Counted from the stretch's first letter, positions 21,132 through 32,764 are shown. The stretch: 64,000 nucleotides of DNA from Adiantum capillus-veneris (GCA_014529385.2 CM043942.1:63583184-63647183), one strand, 5' to 3'. Notes: a model not told the origin generated them from the sequence alone. A program made the numbers and translations.

Positions 21132-21400
21132 CGAGCATTGCGCTCCGAGTGCAATGAAGACTGATGCTGCAATCGTGAAGGAGGTGATCCGTCTTTGCTC
21201 ATAGATGCTGCTCTTCCCTCCACTAGATCTAGTTGATCGGATGAAAGAGACTCTAAGAAGCACTATTACTGCTTCTTAGAGTCTCTTTCACCCAATCAAC
21301 TAGATCTAGTGGAGGGGCGAGTAGCATCTATGAGCAGAGATGGATCACCTCCTTTACGATTGCAGCCTCAGTCTCCATCGCACTTGGAGCAAAGTGCTTT
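21132..21400. repeat. large palindrome, about 131-bp arms with 7-nt loop
   Basis: Left arm 21132-21262 and right arm 21270-21400 are reverse complements with about 15 mismatches by eye (near 88 percent). They are separated only by CTATTAC. The innermost 40 bp, containing AAAGAGACTCTAAGAAGCA and its complement, pair almost perfectly. The palindrome lies between the two CACTA genes, just upstream of the second. The open frames on both strands across it are mirror images of each other. Confidence 0.93.
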
Positions 21401-21487
21401 TACAAAATACATAGAATGCACACGCGAGACAAATTCACAAAAACTTCATAGAAATCTCTCTACACAGGAATCCCTCCCCCTTTATGA

Positions 21488-21489
21488 GT

Positions 21490-21541
<52 letters not shown>
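21488..21541. repeat. (CT)n microsatellite
   Basis: About 54 bp of CT repeats inside the putative 5' intron or leader of the second CACTA gene. Confidence 0.98.
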
Positions 21542-21545
<4 letters not shown>

Positions 21546-21608
21546 GTCCATGTTTTCTTATCCATTCATTCAATATTAAGATTAAATGTTCGTGTGTTTA
21601 ATGCAGGT

Positions 21609-22640
21609 ATGGATGATGATGAGTTTCTTTCTTCTTTGTCACCCCAACAATGGAGATGGTATGAGGAGCGTCATCTCTCTAGAGCACCATCACGTTGTCC
21701 TACTCCTCCAGCATCTCCCTCTATTTCAAAGCATTCAGTGCGCTCTGAAGCTTCAGTGTCAATGAGACGATCTTCACATTCGTCTAGGCATCAACGCTCT
21801 AGTGGTGGCGGCAGCGGTTGCTGTGGGGATCCCGCCGCTGATACCTCGACACCGCCTCGTGTTCTACGAGACTCCCTACCTTCCCCTTCTTTGCGTGCCC
21901 CCACACGAGCCATGGTATCGCCATCTACAACAGGTTTTGCACAGCTATTGACCTATCCTGACTACACACCACTAACTACTCCTCCAAGAGTCACCCCAGT
22001 CGACAATCCTCGCTTCGGGGCCCAGACTCTAGTGGAGACACCTGACGTCCATACCCCCATTGAGATGCTGCTAGATACCCCTCTTGAGACACCCAGGTTC
22101 ACACGTCACAGGCAAGAGGGCTTGCCATACTCGATGACATCAACGGCGGCATCATCTTGGATGACGAAGGCAAGAAGGTGATCTCGCTCATGTGCCATCT
22201 TTGCTCTCAAGTATTTAGACACTACATACTAAACACCTGGAGTGAAGTTCCAAGTGAATTAAAAGACAGAGTCATCAGCATGTTGCATGACGAGTTTCCT
22301 GTGTCAAGTCGGGATGAGCACTTCAATCAAGACCTGATGAAGGTTCAAATGCGCAAATACTGCAAGCACAAGCGTTCTGAAGTACAAAAAGAAATAAAGC
22401 ATGGGTGGAATAGACCAGATTGGCTAACCAAAGAAGATTGGAAGAATGCAAAGCGAGCAGCACACGAGAATCTTAACAAGTGGAAGCAACAAAAGGAGGC
22501 AGCCAAAGCGCGAGTAGAGGTAGGGAGCTCGCACCACTTGGGGAGCGGTGGGTGGGCATCATTTGAGGTCAATTTTGTAAGTGTTTTTGCATTGCTCTTT
22601 ATGTTTGGTATTTACATCTATTTGTACTTTTAATTCTAAC
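21609..22640 (+). pseudogene. second CACTA gene, Transposase_24 (PF03004)-like
   Basis: A plausible exon starts at ATG 21609, just after a splice acceptor (TTTAATGCAG ending at 21606). It reads MDDDEFLSSLSPQQWRWYEE, then a Ser/Pro-rich stretch. A one-frame shift near 22100-22150 leads into LDDEGKKVISLMCHL and the domain core: NTWSEVPSELKDRVISML, MRKYCKHKRSEVQKEI, WNRPDWLTKEDWKNAKRA and SSHHLGSGGWASFE. These match the W...VP...K and P.W....W spacing of the plant Transposase_24 family that accompanies Tnp2 in CACTA elements. Further exons may follow (acceptor before 22669), but the frame is short. The shift at 22100-22150 could be a lesion or an unrecognised intron. Confidence 0.75.
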
Positions 22641-22659
22641 ATAATGAATTCTTTGTATG

Positions 22660-23147
22660 TTTTGAAGAGTGGTCACTGGACGTGACCCCACACCGTACAA
22701 GCGCGAGTAGATAGGCAGAAAGGGCTTAAATGCCCTGATGGACATTCTGAGTTCTCCCGGCAGCATGGTTAGTATTTCACTTTACTCTTTCACATTTGTT
22801 GTATTTTAATGATAAGCTAAGAAAATAGATTGTTTTGTAAATTATATGTTTATACTTACAGAAAGTCTTGTTGTTTTTTCTTTTGCAGAATCCGACAGAT
22901 ACGTCGCTTGGATGTGATGAGACGTCTGATTAGACAAGGTCATTTTTGTATCTTTATTCTATAAACGATACTATGCATACTGGAGCTAACGGTGATATTG
23001 TCTTGTGGGTGACTACTTTGTGTCTATACCTTGCACTTTCTTTCAAAGTTGAATCTGGGCTTATCTTGGATTCATTTAGGTTTACTCTATTATTGAAACA
23101 TTCAATATGGTTGATGGTTGAATGCCCTGCCACCCAGAAAATTTTAC
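22660..23147 (+). other. 3' part of CACTA, possible short exons
   Basis: Acceptor-like TATGTTTTGAAG (to 22668) and CTTTTGCAG (to 22888) suggest one or two short 3' exons, but their reading frames are short and no family motif is visible. The rest shows nothing beyond AT-rich sequence. Confidence 0.35.
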
Positions 23148-23353
23148 TCTCGGGTGTTGCTACTATAAGCGCCGCTACTATAAGTGTCACTATATATGGC
23201 TCTGTAACTTTGCTATGAGCGTCGCTATAGGAAGCCTGCAAACGTCGCTATCTACGTTGCTATATGCATCACTATATAGCGATGCAGATAGTGACACTTA
23301 TAGTGGCACATATAGCAACGTTCCCGTAGCGACGCTGTTAGCGACGGTCTTAG
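23148..23353. repeat. CACTA subterminal repeat cluster and right terminus
   Basis: About a dozen variants of two words, GTCGCTA(TA) and AGTGTCACTATA, occur in both orientations. They include the inverted pair CGTTGCTATATG (about 23254) and CATATAGCAACG (about 23310). Clustered subterminal repeats in both orientations are where CACTA transposition proteins bind. The cluster ends CTTAGTG followed by ACACCGGGGAG. Confidence 0.75.
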
Positions 23354-23394
23354 TGACACCGGGGAGTATAAAAACCCAATGTATTGCTTGTGTT

Positions 23395-24169
23395 CCTCCA
23401 AGGACTTGGAGTAGATGATGATATCATCAAAAAACACTCCAATGAATTTGCGGTAGGGTCTAAATATTTTCTCCATTGGATGATTGAACGTGGCTAGTGC
23501 ATTGGTTAAGCCAAAGGACGATTGAACGTGACTAGTGCATTGGTTAAGCCAAAAGGTATGACTAGATATTCATAAAGACAAATGTTGTACACAACGGAGT
23601 CTTTAGGGTATCTTCATCCACTATCCTTAATTAATAATAGCCACTTTTAAGGTCAATTGTACTGAAGTAGGTAGAGCCTTGTAGCTTATCAAACAAATCT
23701 TCTACCTGAGGCACATGAAATTTGCTTTTGATAGTGATATGGTTTAGTGCTCAATAGTTCACACACATACAATATGTACCATCTTTCTGTTTCACTAAAA
23801 GGACTGGAGAACAAAAGGGAGAGGAGCTAGGCTTCAGCATCCCTTTGTCTACCAATTCTTGTACTTGCCTCATGATCTCCTCTTTTTGATCTTGGGAAAC
23901 TTGATAAGGCGATTGTTAGGCAGTGAGCTTCTTGGTAGGAGCTCAATTCCATGGTCATCATCCCCTTGTTTTGGAGGTAAGTCTATAGGGATATCATCGA
24001 TGAACACATCCTGGAATCCTTGTAGAAAATTAGACAAGCCGAACTCTTCTTCATTCCTATCATTTACATTTGATAAAAAATTAGGATCTTTTAGGGACTC
24101 TTTGACAAAAATCATGTATGAAAAAAATGAGCTCTTCATTGATTTATCAAAAGCAAGAGGATTTACAAG
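23395..24169 (-). pseudogene. gypsy-A reverse transcriptase, truncated
   Basis: The minus strand begins with the PR-RT linker (FLQGFQDVFIDDIPIDLPPK then DDDHGIELLPRSSLPNN) and continues in broken frames to the RT core. FGLTNAL is followed by EKIFRPYRKFIGVFFDDIII, where FFDD holds the catalytic Asp pair, then YSKSLEEHKQYIGF. The reading stops at about 23395, where the CACTA terminus begins, so the RT thumb, RNase H and integrase are missing. A roughly 37-bp tandem duplication around 23480-23550 (GCATTGGTTAAGCCAAA repeated) adds a frameshift, and several stops occur between 23560 and 23870. Confidence 0.85.
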
Positions 24170-25948
24170 TGGTATAGTACACTAGCATCTATATACATGC
24201 TCTTTTCCCTGTAGGTGAAGTAGATTCTCTTTTCATGGGAATTCATGTTGGCAACCATGCGGTTGAACCATGGTGCCCCTAGGATAGCATCCTCATGTTG
24301 GAGAGGAGAGATAAAAAAGTCTTCTTTGTTGACATAGATTTGGACATGAAGCCTCAAATTTCCAATCAAGGGAGTAAACGGAGGCTTGCTGTCCCTTGAA
24401 AGCGGTGTCGGTCGTTACAGTATCTCCCATCTCGAAAGCTTGAATGCCCAACTTGATGGCCAACTCCATTGATATGAATTTGTGAGTAGAGCCAGGGTCA
24501 AACAAGATGAAGGCATCATGCTCCCATACCTTTCCCCAAGCATAGGAGAGAGGTGATTCTTTGCAATGAGCATCCTCTTTTGAAGCTTCAATGGTGGAAG
24601 TTCTAGGAGTCTCATTGCAAGCATTTCTCTTGGGGCAAGAACGATAGCCATGTCCTTGCTCCCCACACTTAAACATTTATGGTCCTTGCAAAAAGCTTCA
24701 AGCTCTTCAGGAGAGAGTTTGTTTTTAGCTTTGTAAACTCCCTTCTTCTTGGACCAATTGTTGTTGTTGTTATTGGAACTGCCTTGAAAAGAATTTTGGG
24801 CATTGGTTTTCTCCTTTGCATTGATCTTGTCTTTGTTTTTCATGGGCTTGACATTTTGTCTAGTCCCTTGTTGGAAATTGATGTGTGAAGAAACCATGGT
24901 GTGGTGGATTACTTCGATGATAGAGCCAGGCCGTTGGTAGTTGGCGTACTCGGCCATCTCTTCAGGTAATCCCACACATAATTGTTTCTTTTTCTTGGTG
25001 AAGTCTATGTTTTGAAAGACAGTAGCCTTGAGATGTAAATCCCAAAACTTCTCTAGATATTTGTGGATAGACTCAAGGGAGAGAAGCTTCAAACTGCACC
25101 ATTCGGTAAGCACTTTGTCCTTTGCATCACTTGCAAGAAATTGCTACATTATGGAAACTTGTAGAGTTTTCCATGTCTTTGGGGCTTTGTTGTTGCCACA
25201 AAGGCTAGTCCACCATTGACATGCCCATTTCTGGAAGTGCATAGCTACATGACGCAGCTTGGAGGACTCCGTAAAAGCCCTTGTCTCCAAAGGCCACATC
25301 AAATATTTGGATGACAGCCAACACTTTGTCGGTGGCACCAAAGGTGCCATCATATGTGAGAAAAGAGATACTCTTTCCTCCCTCTTTGAACGTCTTGAGC
25401 TTTTTTGACCTTCGCCATGTAGGATAAGATTTACAATGTCCTCCCCTCTTGTATTCTCTAGGAGAATAGCCATAGCTTTTGTCGGAAGAGGAGGAAGGTG
25501 AAGAAGAAGGAGAAGAGGGTGAACTCTTTTCTTCCTTTGTTTCCTCTCTACCCTTTTGGAGTGATGAGGAGAAGGACTGTGGGTTGTCCATTTCCTCTCG
25601 GGAGGAGTTGGCAACCGTCTAAACCGCCGTCTTTGTGGAGCCACATCTTCATAGGAACTTAAAGATTCATTGCTTTCTCGCTCTTTGGATTCCTCCTCCC
25701 ATATAGGAGAGAGTCTTCTTTTGGGGGTTCATCAAGAGGCCTCCTAAGCTCTCTCCTCTTGGACAGGAAGGGAAATCCCGTAAGCATGAAGTTATTGAGT
25801 AACTTCGGTTTGCAAAGCAAGTTTCCCATAGCTTGTTGCAACCTAGTAACAAGATGATTGACAAACATGGGGGCATCATCATTAGCACCTTCATGTGAAA
25901 ATCAAAGTTATCAATGTTCATTCTACTCTCTTGATTATTGTCAGCCAT
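24163..25948 (-). pseudogene. gypsy-A gag and protease, frameshifted
   Basis: Gag starts at 25948 (MADNNQESRMNIDNFDF) and breaks frame several times. It has a Ser-rich basic segment with SSPSSPSSSPSSSS (about 25500) and the retrotransposon gag domain with HFQKWACQWWTSL (about 25230) and HKYLEKFWDLHLKATVFQ (about 25050). A zinc knuckle is split by a frame change near 24660 (CFKCGEQGHGYRSCPKR). The protease follows with ILFDPGSTHKFISMELAIKL (about 24500), where Pro replaces the usual Ser/Thr of the DSG catalytic triad, and DAILGAPWFNRM (about 24260). With the PBS and LTR to the right this is the 5' half of one gypsy element. The changed triad alone should inactivate the protease. Confidence 0.88.
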
Positions 25949-26269
25949 GTTATAAGATTTGTGTGTTTACTTAGTGTATTCTTTGGCAATTCAAAATCTT
26001 AGTTGCTACTCCTCTTAGCCTTTGAAAATCATCACTTAAGCATCTACACCCATGGCTCTAATTGGTTAATTATTTGAATTGTAGAGGGATATCTCCTTTC
26101 AGACTTCTTATGGCTCAATAATGGTAAAGCCGTAGGCAAGTCTAAAAACCCCCATTTCTAAAACCAAAGCTCCCAAGGTGTGCACCATATCCCACACAGT
26201 GGGCTCAACAAAACTGATAATAGATCCCAGTCCCACTTATTAACAAAATAAAGAAAAGGGAAACCAAAT

Positions 26270-26281
26270 GCTCTGATACCA
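26270..26281 (-). promoter_or_regulatory. gypsy-A primer binding site (tRNA-iMet)
   Basis: The minus strand reads TGGTATCAGAGC one base inside the LTR that starts at 26283 and about 320 bp upstream of the gag ATG. Confidence 0.9.
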
Positions 26282-26282
26282 A

Positions 26283-27054
26283 TGTAATGGAAATGACCTA
26301 TGAACTTTGAGAATAGCGGAATTAAGAGAATTAGAGAGAACATTTTTGTGAGACTACTTTGAGAGCATATAGGGTGAACTTAATTGATGGTAGCAACATA
26401 ATCATAGTACTTAGTTAACTTGGGATGAAAAATACTTTTGCAAGAGAGAGAGAGTTTAGAGAACATGACAACAACTGAGGACCGGATTTATGTGGAGCCG
26501 GTCCCCCCTCCAATAGGAATTTTCATTATAGATTCTCCCATCAAGAGAGACTTGGTACAATACAATATGTGTGTTCCTTGTGACCTAGGTGATGCAATGA
26601 AGATGGAAAGCTTCATGCATCACGAGCATAACATAAACTCTACAAAAAAAAAAAAAAAACTATCCCAAGCCCTCAAAGTGGAGAGAGCTAGAGGGGAATG
26701 AGGGTAGGGAAGAGGAAGAAGAAACATTCATAGGAGAAAGAAATAGTTCCTCACTTATCATCACTCTTCTTGCTATCATATATAATAGCATAGTAATGCA
26801 AGAGGCATATCAAGCAGCAAGGGTATGCTTGGGACAAATGTACCCCTTTCCCCTTTGAGAGAGAGGGCTTGATAAATACAAAAATAATTATTTGAATCAA
26901 CTAGTTTATAATCGGACCCCTTGGGAGGCCAACCAATAGGCTTTAGGCACACAATGAGGGCAACATGGGTAGGGGCTTGACATGTGTCCTTGCTACCTCT
27001 TGAGCATTGGGCTTACTTTATGTGTGTGTGTGTTTAAGAATGAATAATCTAACA
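26283..27054 (-). repeat. gypsy-A 5' LTR (about 772 bp)
   Basis: On the minus strand it runs from TGTTAGATTATTCATTC to CCATTACA, so it has TG..CA ends, and it abuts the PBS. The next five bases on the right are ATAGT, the expected target duplication; the matching 3' LTR is not in the window because the element is truncated at its RT. Open frames inside the LTR are not genes. Confidence 0.75.
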
Positions 27055-27059
27055 ATAGT

Positions 27060-29255
27060 TTGATTTCATAAACTATTGAATCATACAATGGGACTAGAGA
27101 CCAATCAATGTGTAAATAGCCACATATTATGTATACATTATATACCAAGTAGATAAAGTTAAGATTTTAGATCTGATACTGACATATTATGTATTTCATT
27201 GTATTAACAAAGAATTATATACAAGGGTGATCTATCATCAATAAAAATAACCGAACATTGGACGATCTTCTGTTATTGCTATAGTTGTTGTTGTAATCCC
27301 AAGGAAAGAATCTCTTACTTGTCACCATCCAAGAAACACGAGCCTGTCAGAACTGGTATTACTTGGGAAGACAGGTGTCGACGACTCCCTCCCCTTGTTA
27401 TTGGTGTCAAAAATTACAAAAGAAAACTAATATCATAACATAGATCAGATATTAAGTTTAAAGGATGAGGAATTTATTTACGATAATGTTTAGTCGTTAA
27501 ATTCCAAAAAAAAATCGGACAACATCTCCTTTGTAATTCAAATCAATTTTCAAAATTCTAGTCCAATACCATCTCATCTGAGACCCTCATGTGAGGATTA
27601 AGGCTCTTTTAAAACCTTGAAGTACGTTCAAGGTAAATCACTAACATTAATTCCAAAAATTATGCACCTATTCAACAAAGAGAAAATTGTTGAAAAGCAG
27701 TCCCCGATACTGAGTTTACTAAAGTGAATATACTCAACTACAACTTATACAGCTTTAATCATACACCTACCATATGTTGAAGTCAATCTATCAGGCCATC
27801 ATAAAAAATAAGTGAAAAAATTTAGTCAAAAAAGGTTAGCTACATGCTAATCAAGATCTAACATCCATCAACATGTTGCTCAATATGTCTAATAAATCTA
27901 ACAAATCATAATATGATTATCCAATAGCCTAGGTTTCACCTCCAAAGTGGCTTTATAATCTCAACCCCAAAAGGAAACTATAAAATCCCAACTTGAAATC
28001 CATGTGAAGCATATTACCCGGAGAAAAATTGCAAAAGAGATAATGTAATGCTATTGCTAAGATAATATACAAGATAAAATAGTGCCAAGCTAATAAAGCT
28101 GGGTATGGTAGCCCTGAAATGAAGCTATAATATCCTCAAGTACGCATAATGAGCATGGTTTCTTTGAATACAAGATACCAACATTCCTCTATTTATGAGA
28201 TGGTTAATAACCAAATATATATTAGTCTATGTATGAAAATCAATGGGTAGAAGTTACGGCGGCCTTTACTTTGTAATTGCTCATTATGTTAAAAAAAAAC
28301 CAGTCAATGTCATCACCCGTGAAACCCTACAATATGTTCATTTTGAAGTTACACTATGTATGTCTTTTCGATTTGTGTAGGAATTTCGATAGCATGATAC
28401 CCTCACATGAGGTTACTGACAAAACAAGTAGTGACAGTCATCTAATATTGTGAAAACCATTAAGCAGCATTTTGTTTGTATTTTGAAAATTGACCAAAAA
28501 CTACCATAGGCTACCATCTATATGAGTTTAGAGATTCATACATTATGAGCATTTGGAAAATATTCCAACCTGTATCCCAGCAATATGTAACTAGCATGAA
28601 AAAATGTATCCCATCAAAAAGTCTAATGTACACTATGGATGGTAGGGAATCAACCCCAATTTCCTAGCTTCCATAACTGGATGTTAATCTTCTAAATCCT
28701 TCAAGTGATCATGTATGCCTATCCTTCATTGACTAGTATCCAATGAGAATTTAGCTATGGCAACAATAATCCTGCAAAATGTTTGATGAGATGTATATGG
28801 ACTGCGGGATCCATAAGCATATTACATCACATGTAATTTCAAGAAATTTCAATAAGCTATCAGATTTTTATTTTACCTTAGAACTTAATCTCAAGCAGAA
28901 AACTCTGCCAGCCATGTTTTTCATAGTGAGTAAGTGCAGGGGTACCTACTTGCTATGTTGGGATGATATCATAACTGAGTGTAATGTGGGTCTCGATCAT
29001 CATTTAACTTGTTGGTCACGATCATGCTAAGTATGATGCAATGGAAGTATGGCTATTGGTTGTTGTTTACAAGATGTGATTTCATCATAGAAGCTCGAAT
29101 GGGGGTTGAAGATTTGAAGCAATAGGCATATGTGTGTGTGAAGACATATGCAGCAGGAACAATAGTAATTCCACACCTAATACAACATGTGATTCCTCTT
29201 TTCTTGTAAGGTAGACTTGTAGAATGCCCTGAGAACGAATGGCGAAGGGAACAAC
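27060..29255. other. AT-rich intergenic region, nothing recognised
   Basis: About 2.2 kb without long frames, LTR ends, transposase motifs or splice-supported exons. It is less transposon-like than the rest of the window and may be intergenic or large-intron sequence of the candidate gene to the right. Confidence 0.5.
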
Positions 29256-29289
29256 CGTGTGTGGGTGTGTGTGTGGATGTGTGTGTGAA

Positions 29290-29320
<31 letters not shown>

Positions 29321-29321
29321 T
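29256..29321. repeat. (GT)n microsatellite
   Basis: GT-rich from 29256 with an uninterrupted (GT)n run at about 29292-29320. Confidence 0.95.
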
Positions 29322-29821
29322 GTGTTAGTTATCTACATATATTACCCACAAACGAACATACATATGTTCAAAGACCAAGGTACCCAGATAAATACAAGGT
29401 TTATTATACAAAACAAACTTTAGACAGCCTGATTTTGTATAAATAAACCTTCTTAGTTTGGTACAAGTCACCATCCAAATGTAGAAATTCTTTTACAAAC
29501 TGCGAACCAGCAACCATTCCTTCCAACAATAAAGCAGCCAAAAAGCTGAATCAAAGAGAGTAGCCCTCACCTGCACCCATAGAACAACATAACATTCTAC
29601 TAGCATTGGCTCTGTATGCAGGTGATGTATGGGCATCCTAGTTGTTATCCATGTCACAAAGTTTTAACTTCTTTTTGCAAATAAACTTTATTAAGAAATG
29701 AACGAACTTTAATAAGACTTTGGTAGTCAGTTACATCTTCATACCGAACTTCATCAGTTTACAAACTGCCAATGATTTTATTTTAAGTGTCTTTATAATT
29801 TATCTCCTTATTCTTGCAGGT

Positions 29822-29983
29822 TCAATTAAGATATGCTCTCTTCCTTGACCATGCCCTGTTCTTTGCCGCAAATGCTGCTATATATTCAGCCCTAGCTTCC
29901 TTAATCTTTTTTGAGATATGTGCTCTCTTGATTGGATCAGCAGTAGTACTCATCCGAGCAGTCAACTTATATCTTGGTAGACC
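29822..29983 (-). CDS. candidate 3' terminal exon of an unrecognised host gene
   Basis: The minus strand has a strong 3' splice acceptor (TTTATTTCTTTACTGATATCAG) followed by 53 codons and a stop: GLPRYKLTARMSTTADPIKR, then HISKKIKEARAEYIAAFAAK and a basic end WSRKRAYLN. The peptide is basic, helix-prone and free of lesions, unlike the transposon debris around it. I do not recognise the family. A second open segment at 30251-30330 could join it in phase. The assignment rests on the acceptor, the intact frame and the peptide quality only. Confidence 0.5.
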   Translation of the reverse strand, partial: GLPRYKLTARMSTTADPIKRAHISKKIKEARAEYIAAFAAKNRAWSRKRAYLN

Positions 29984-30250
29984 CTGATATCAGTAAAGAA
30001 ATAAATTTTACACACTTTTGCAAATTTCTTTACAAATGAAATCGTGACAATTTTTGCCATAATTTTGAGTGAACTCTTCCGCTCTCAAGTGGCTGGACTC
30101 CATAAACACCAGAGTACAGATATAATGATTAAACCTGAAGTGATCTGTACATACTATAGTAAAATGTCGAGTCAGAGAGTTTAGCGGAAACATATGAAAT
30201 TCCAGTTGCCACTAGTCGGTATAGTTCCTTTCCATGTCCCATTCTTTAAC

Positions 30251-30330
30251 ATATGCCTCAAGGTCGAGCCCTTCAAGGCCAGAATCAACTCGGGTTATCT
30301 TTCGATCGATTTTACGCCGGAAATCAAGAG
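30251..30330 (-). CDS. candidate penultimate exon of the same unrecognised gene
   Basis: After an acceptor-like TGTAACTTCAAG, the minus strand reads LDFRRKIDRKITRVDSGLEG then LDLEAY and reaches a possible donor (TAT|GTTAAAG). Joining at that donor to 29983 is in phase (LEAY-GLPRY). The frame without splicing would run a further 12 codons (VKEWDMERNYTD) to a stop, so this donor is not certain. An ATG further right on the minus strand (32218, MAKGKQVLEVQRLAFASS) might be the gene's first exon, but the intermediate exons were not identified. Confidence 0.4.
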
Positions 30331-30394
30331 CTTGAAGTTACACATTCATGCATGTTTAACAACATTACTCTACATTCCATAAAGAGTTTTCCTT

Positions 30395-31480
30395 GAATAC
30401 CAAAGGAAAAAGCCAAACCATCAGCTCCAAGAAGTACCAGCCCAAGCCAGAGGAGTCTCAGCAAGAGCCAGCGTAATACTATACCTTCTTGGTTCGAATC
30501 TTATTTTATGCCAAATCTCAAGTAGTCAAGCATAAAGAACAATGAACCAGAATATGGCAGCACGGGCCAGATCTAAGCCAAGCCTCCACGAAACTAGTAG
30601 AAGGTCAGATTTTATTGTAAGTCAGAGCAAAAAGTATCTAAACCATAGTATATTTAATGGTAGCATCATCGTTTGATGTAGTGGAATAAGTATGTACTAA
30701 CCAGATCTATGCAAGATATCCAAGCAACTGATGAAGCTTTGATGTTTTGCAATCATCATTACTCGGATACCATACAGGATCCCCTTTTAGAGACGTAACT
30801 GCTAGGTCAGATACGTTATTAGCCAGAGCTCGAGCTCAAACCAGAGTCAAAGCTAGCCATAAAGCAGGCTGCTTCAAGTTTTTACAAGATACAGCCCTTG
30901 TATGTGTATGAAAAAACTAAATCAACGTAAAACATCCAAGTAGTAAGGTCCAATTCTCTGTAAGTTAAGAGAAACCACCTTATACCATAATACCATACCT
31001 CTTTTAGTTAGTAAACGTATCAAAAAACCATCAACTCCGAGAAGTATTAGCTCAAGCCAGAAGAATACTAGCCAGAGCCAGAGTTTCCAATGGAATTTCC
31101 ATGTAAAGCACAACCATCCTATACCATAATATCAAATCCCATTTAGTTAGTAAAGGTATCAAAAAATCCTCAGCTCCGAGAAGTATCAGCACAAGCTAGG
31201 GAAGTATCAGTCAGAACCAGAGTAACACTATACCTGTCCTGGTCAGAAATTAGTTTATACCAAATCTCAAGCTGTGAAGCATAAAAGCCCAGAATATGCA
31301 TGTATACAACAGGTTTTTATGGTAGTACGAGCAAGATCTAAGCCAAGTATCCAAGCACCAGGTAGAAAACCAGATCCTTGTCAGTGAGAGTTCCCATTGG
31401 GATCAAAGTATCAGCTGAACTACCAGCCCAGAGCCAAAAAAACCGATGAGTAACATCCCTAGTTAGAATATTACTCATTC
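30395..31480. repeat. diverged AGCCAGAG / CAGCTCCGAGAAGTA repeats
   Basis: Related segments containing CATCAGCTCCRAGAAGTAYYAG, then CAAGCCAGA and AGCCAGAG words, followed by CTATACC and CCAAATCTCAAG, occur at about 30420-30530, 31020-31135, 31150-31290 and, weaker, 31390-31470. They look like copies of one unit duplicated locally and then diverged. No open frame runs through them. Confidence 0.6.
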
Positions 31481-32680
31481 CTTACCCTACTGATTAGTTG
31501 CCTCACAATCATCAGGTGTTTTGACACTCAACCATGTGTATACTACCAGTATTTTACCAATTTTGACAGGGTTGAACCTGTAAAGAGTCACACTAATAGG
31601 ACATGGAAACCTTATCAGATACATCACATCGTTCTCAAGGTTATTTTAGAAGCATTATCAAAAATTAGATCCATTTCTATGAGCAGGTTAACTAAAAAAA
31701 TGGTACAGCTTTTAGACAAAGGTAGTGAACATTATTCCTTCTCAAAAATTTACACCCCTAGTACTGCAATAGTTTATCAGAGCCGACAAAAACCAATGTC
31801 AGTATAGCAAAATCTCGCTTAGTCCAGCCCCTAAGTGGGTCACAAAAAACCTTTGTAAAGAAAACCGATTGTTTATATTATTTCTTTTTCCATGGCGGCA
31901 TAACCAGCAACACCACCAAGATTTCAGCCATATACTCATCATCAGTAAACAAAAACAGAATATTCTCCATGTCTATGCAAGATTTGATGCCATTTTTTTT
32001 ATACAATAGAAAAATGCTAAGTGCGAGTGCAGTCAGTATTAGGCATGAAGTAAAAACAAAATTCTTTTGCTACCTACAAATCTTAATGAACAGTTCTTTC
32101 AATGTCAAGAAAAGGGTTCCACAGTACCAAGCATCATTTCTATTATGCAAAGGAACTCGTCCTGAGAAGAAGCAAAAGCCAACCGTTGGACTTCCAAGAC
32201 TTGCTTTCCTTTCGCCATAGTTTAATACAGTCCAAGATCAACTTCTTATGCACTAACCCTCAGTTACACACATAGAGTGTACAAAGAATCCAAACTCACA
32301 TACTCGCCAGCTAAGTGAAGGAGACCCTTATCTTTTATACAGCTGGTGCTCGGAACACGCCGAACTTCCAGCGTCTTGCAGATCATCTCTAGCTATGCAC
32401 TCGGTGGAGGTGGGTAGCCTTGAATGGCCCATGTGCTTCGTCAGCATCCCTCGCCACAGACGCTTCCCAATTTCGTCGATAGAATCCGCGTGCTATAGAG
32501 AATCCCACAATTGTCTCTATTCGCTTTGAGTATGCTCCCAATTTTAGTAATGCTCACTTAAGTGCAGATAAACCTTTAAAGGGATTTTTTATAAAACTAG
32601 CTTCCCACGAAGCAGGCTATGTATTCTGCCAAGGGAGCCGAAATTTCTCCAATGTTAAGTTAATACTCCTTAACATTTGT
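31481..32680. other. no gene established
   Basis: AT-rich sequence with one minus-strand ATG frame at 32218 (see candidate exons). A GC-richer stretch at about 32330-32530 could be a 5' untranslated or promoter region on the minus strand. Nothing else is supported. A GT/GC dinucleotide run lies at 32681-32706. Confidence 0.35.
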
Positions 32681-32764
32681 GTGTGTGTGTGTGTGCGCGC
32701 GCGCGTGCACCCACCCATACCCAGGCACATACTCAATAAGGTCGTATACCCATTAGGTATGGGC

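Larger units (their letters stand above)
17900..23353 (+). mobile_element. CACTA (En/Spm-type) DNA transposon, decayed
   Basis: The element is defined by a Tnp2-type transposase gene (17968-20755), a second gene of the Transposase_24 type (21609-22640) in the same orientation, and a cluster of short direct and inverted subterminal repeats that ends in TAGTG at 23349-23353, the reverse complement of the diagnostic CACTA. Directly beyond that end lies a gypsy RT cut in mid-domain, so the element seems to have inserted into, or been joined to, gypsy-A. The left terminus is not resolved (17389 is one weak candidate), so the start given is only the start of recognisable content. Confidence 0.75.

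Noticed and set aside
26438-26701. 87-codon plus-strand frame
   Set aside because: It lies wholly inside the gypsy-A LTR, with no family resemblance and a poly-A run in the frame.
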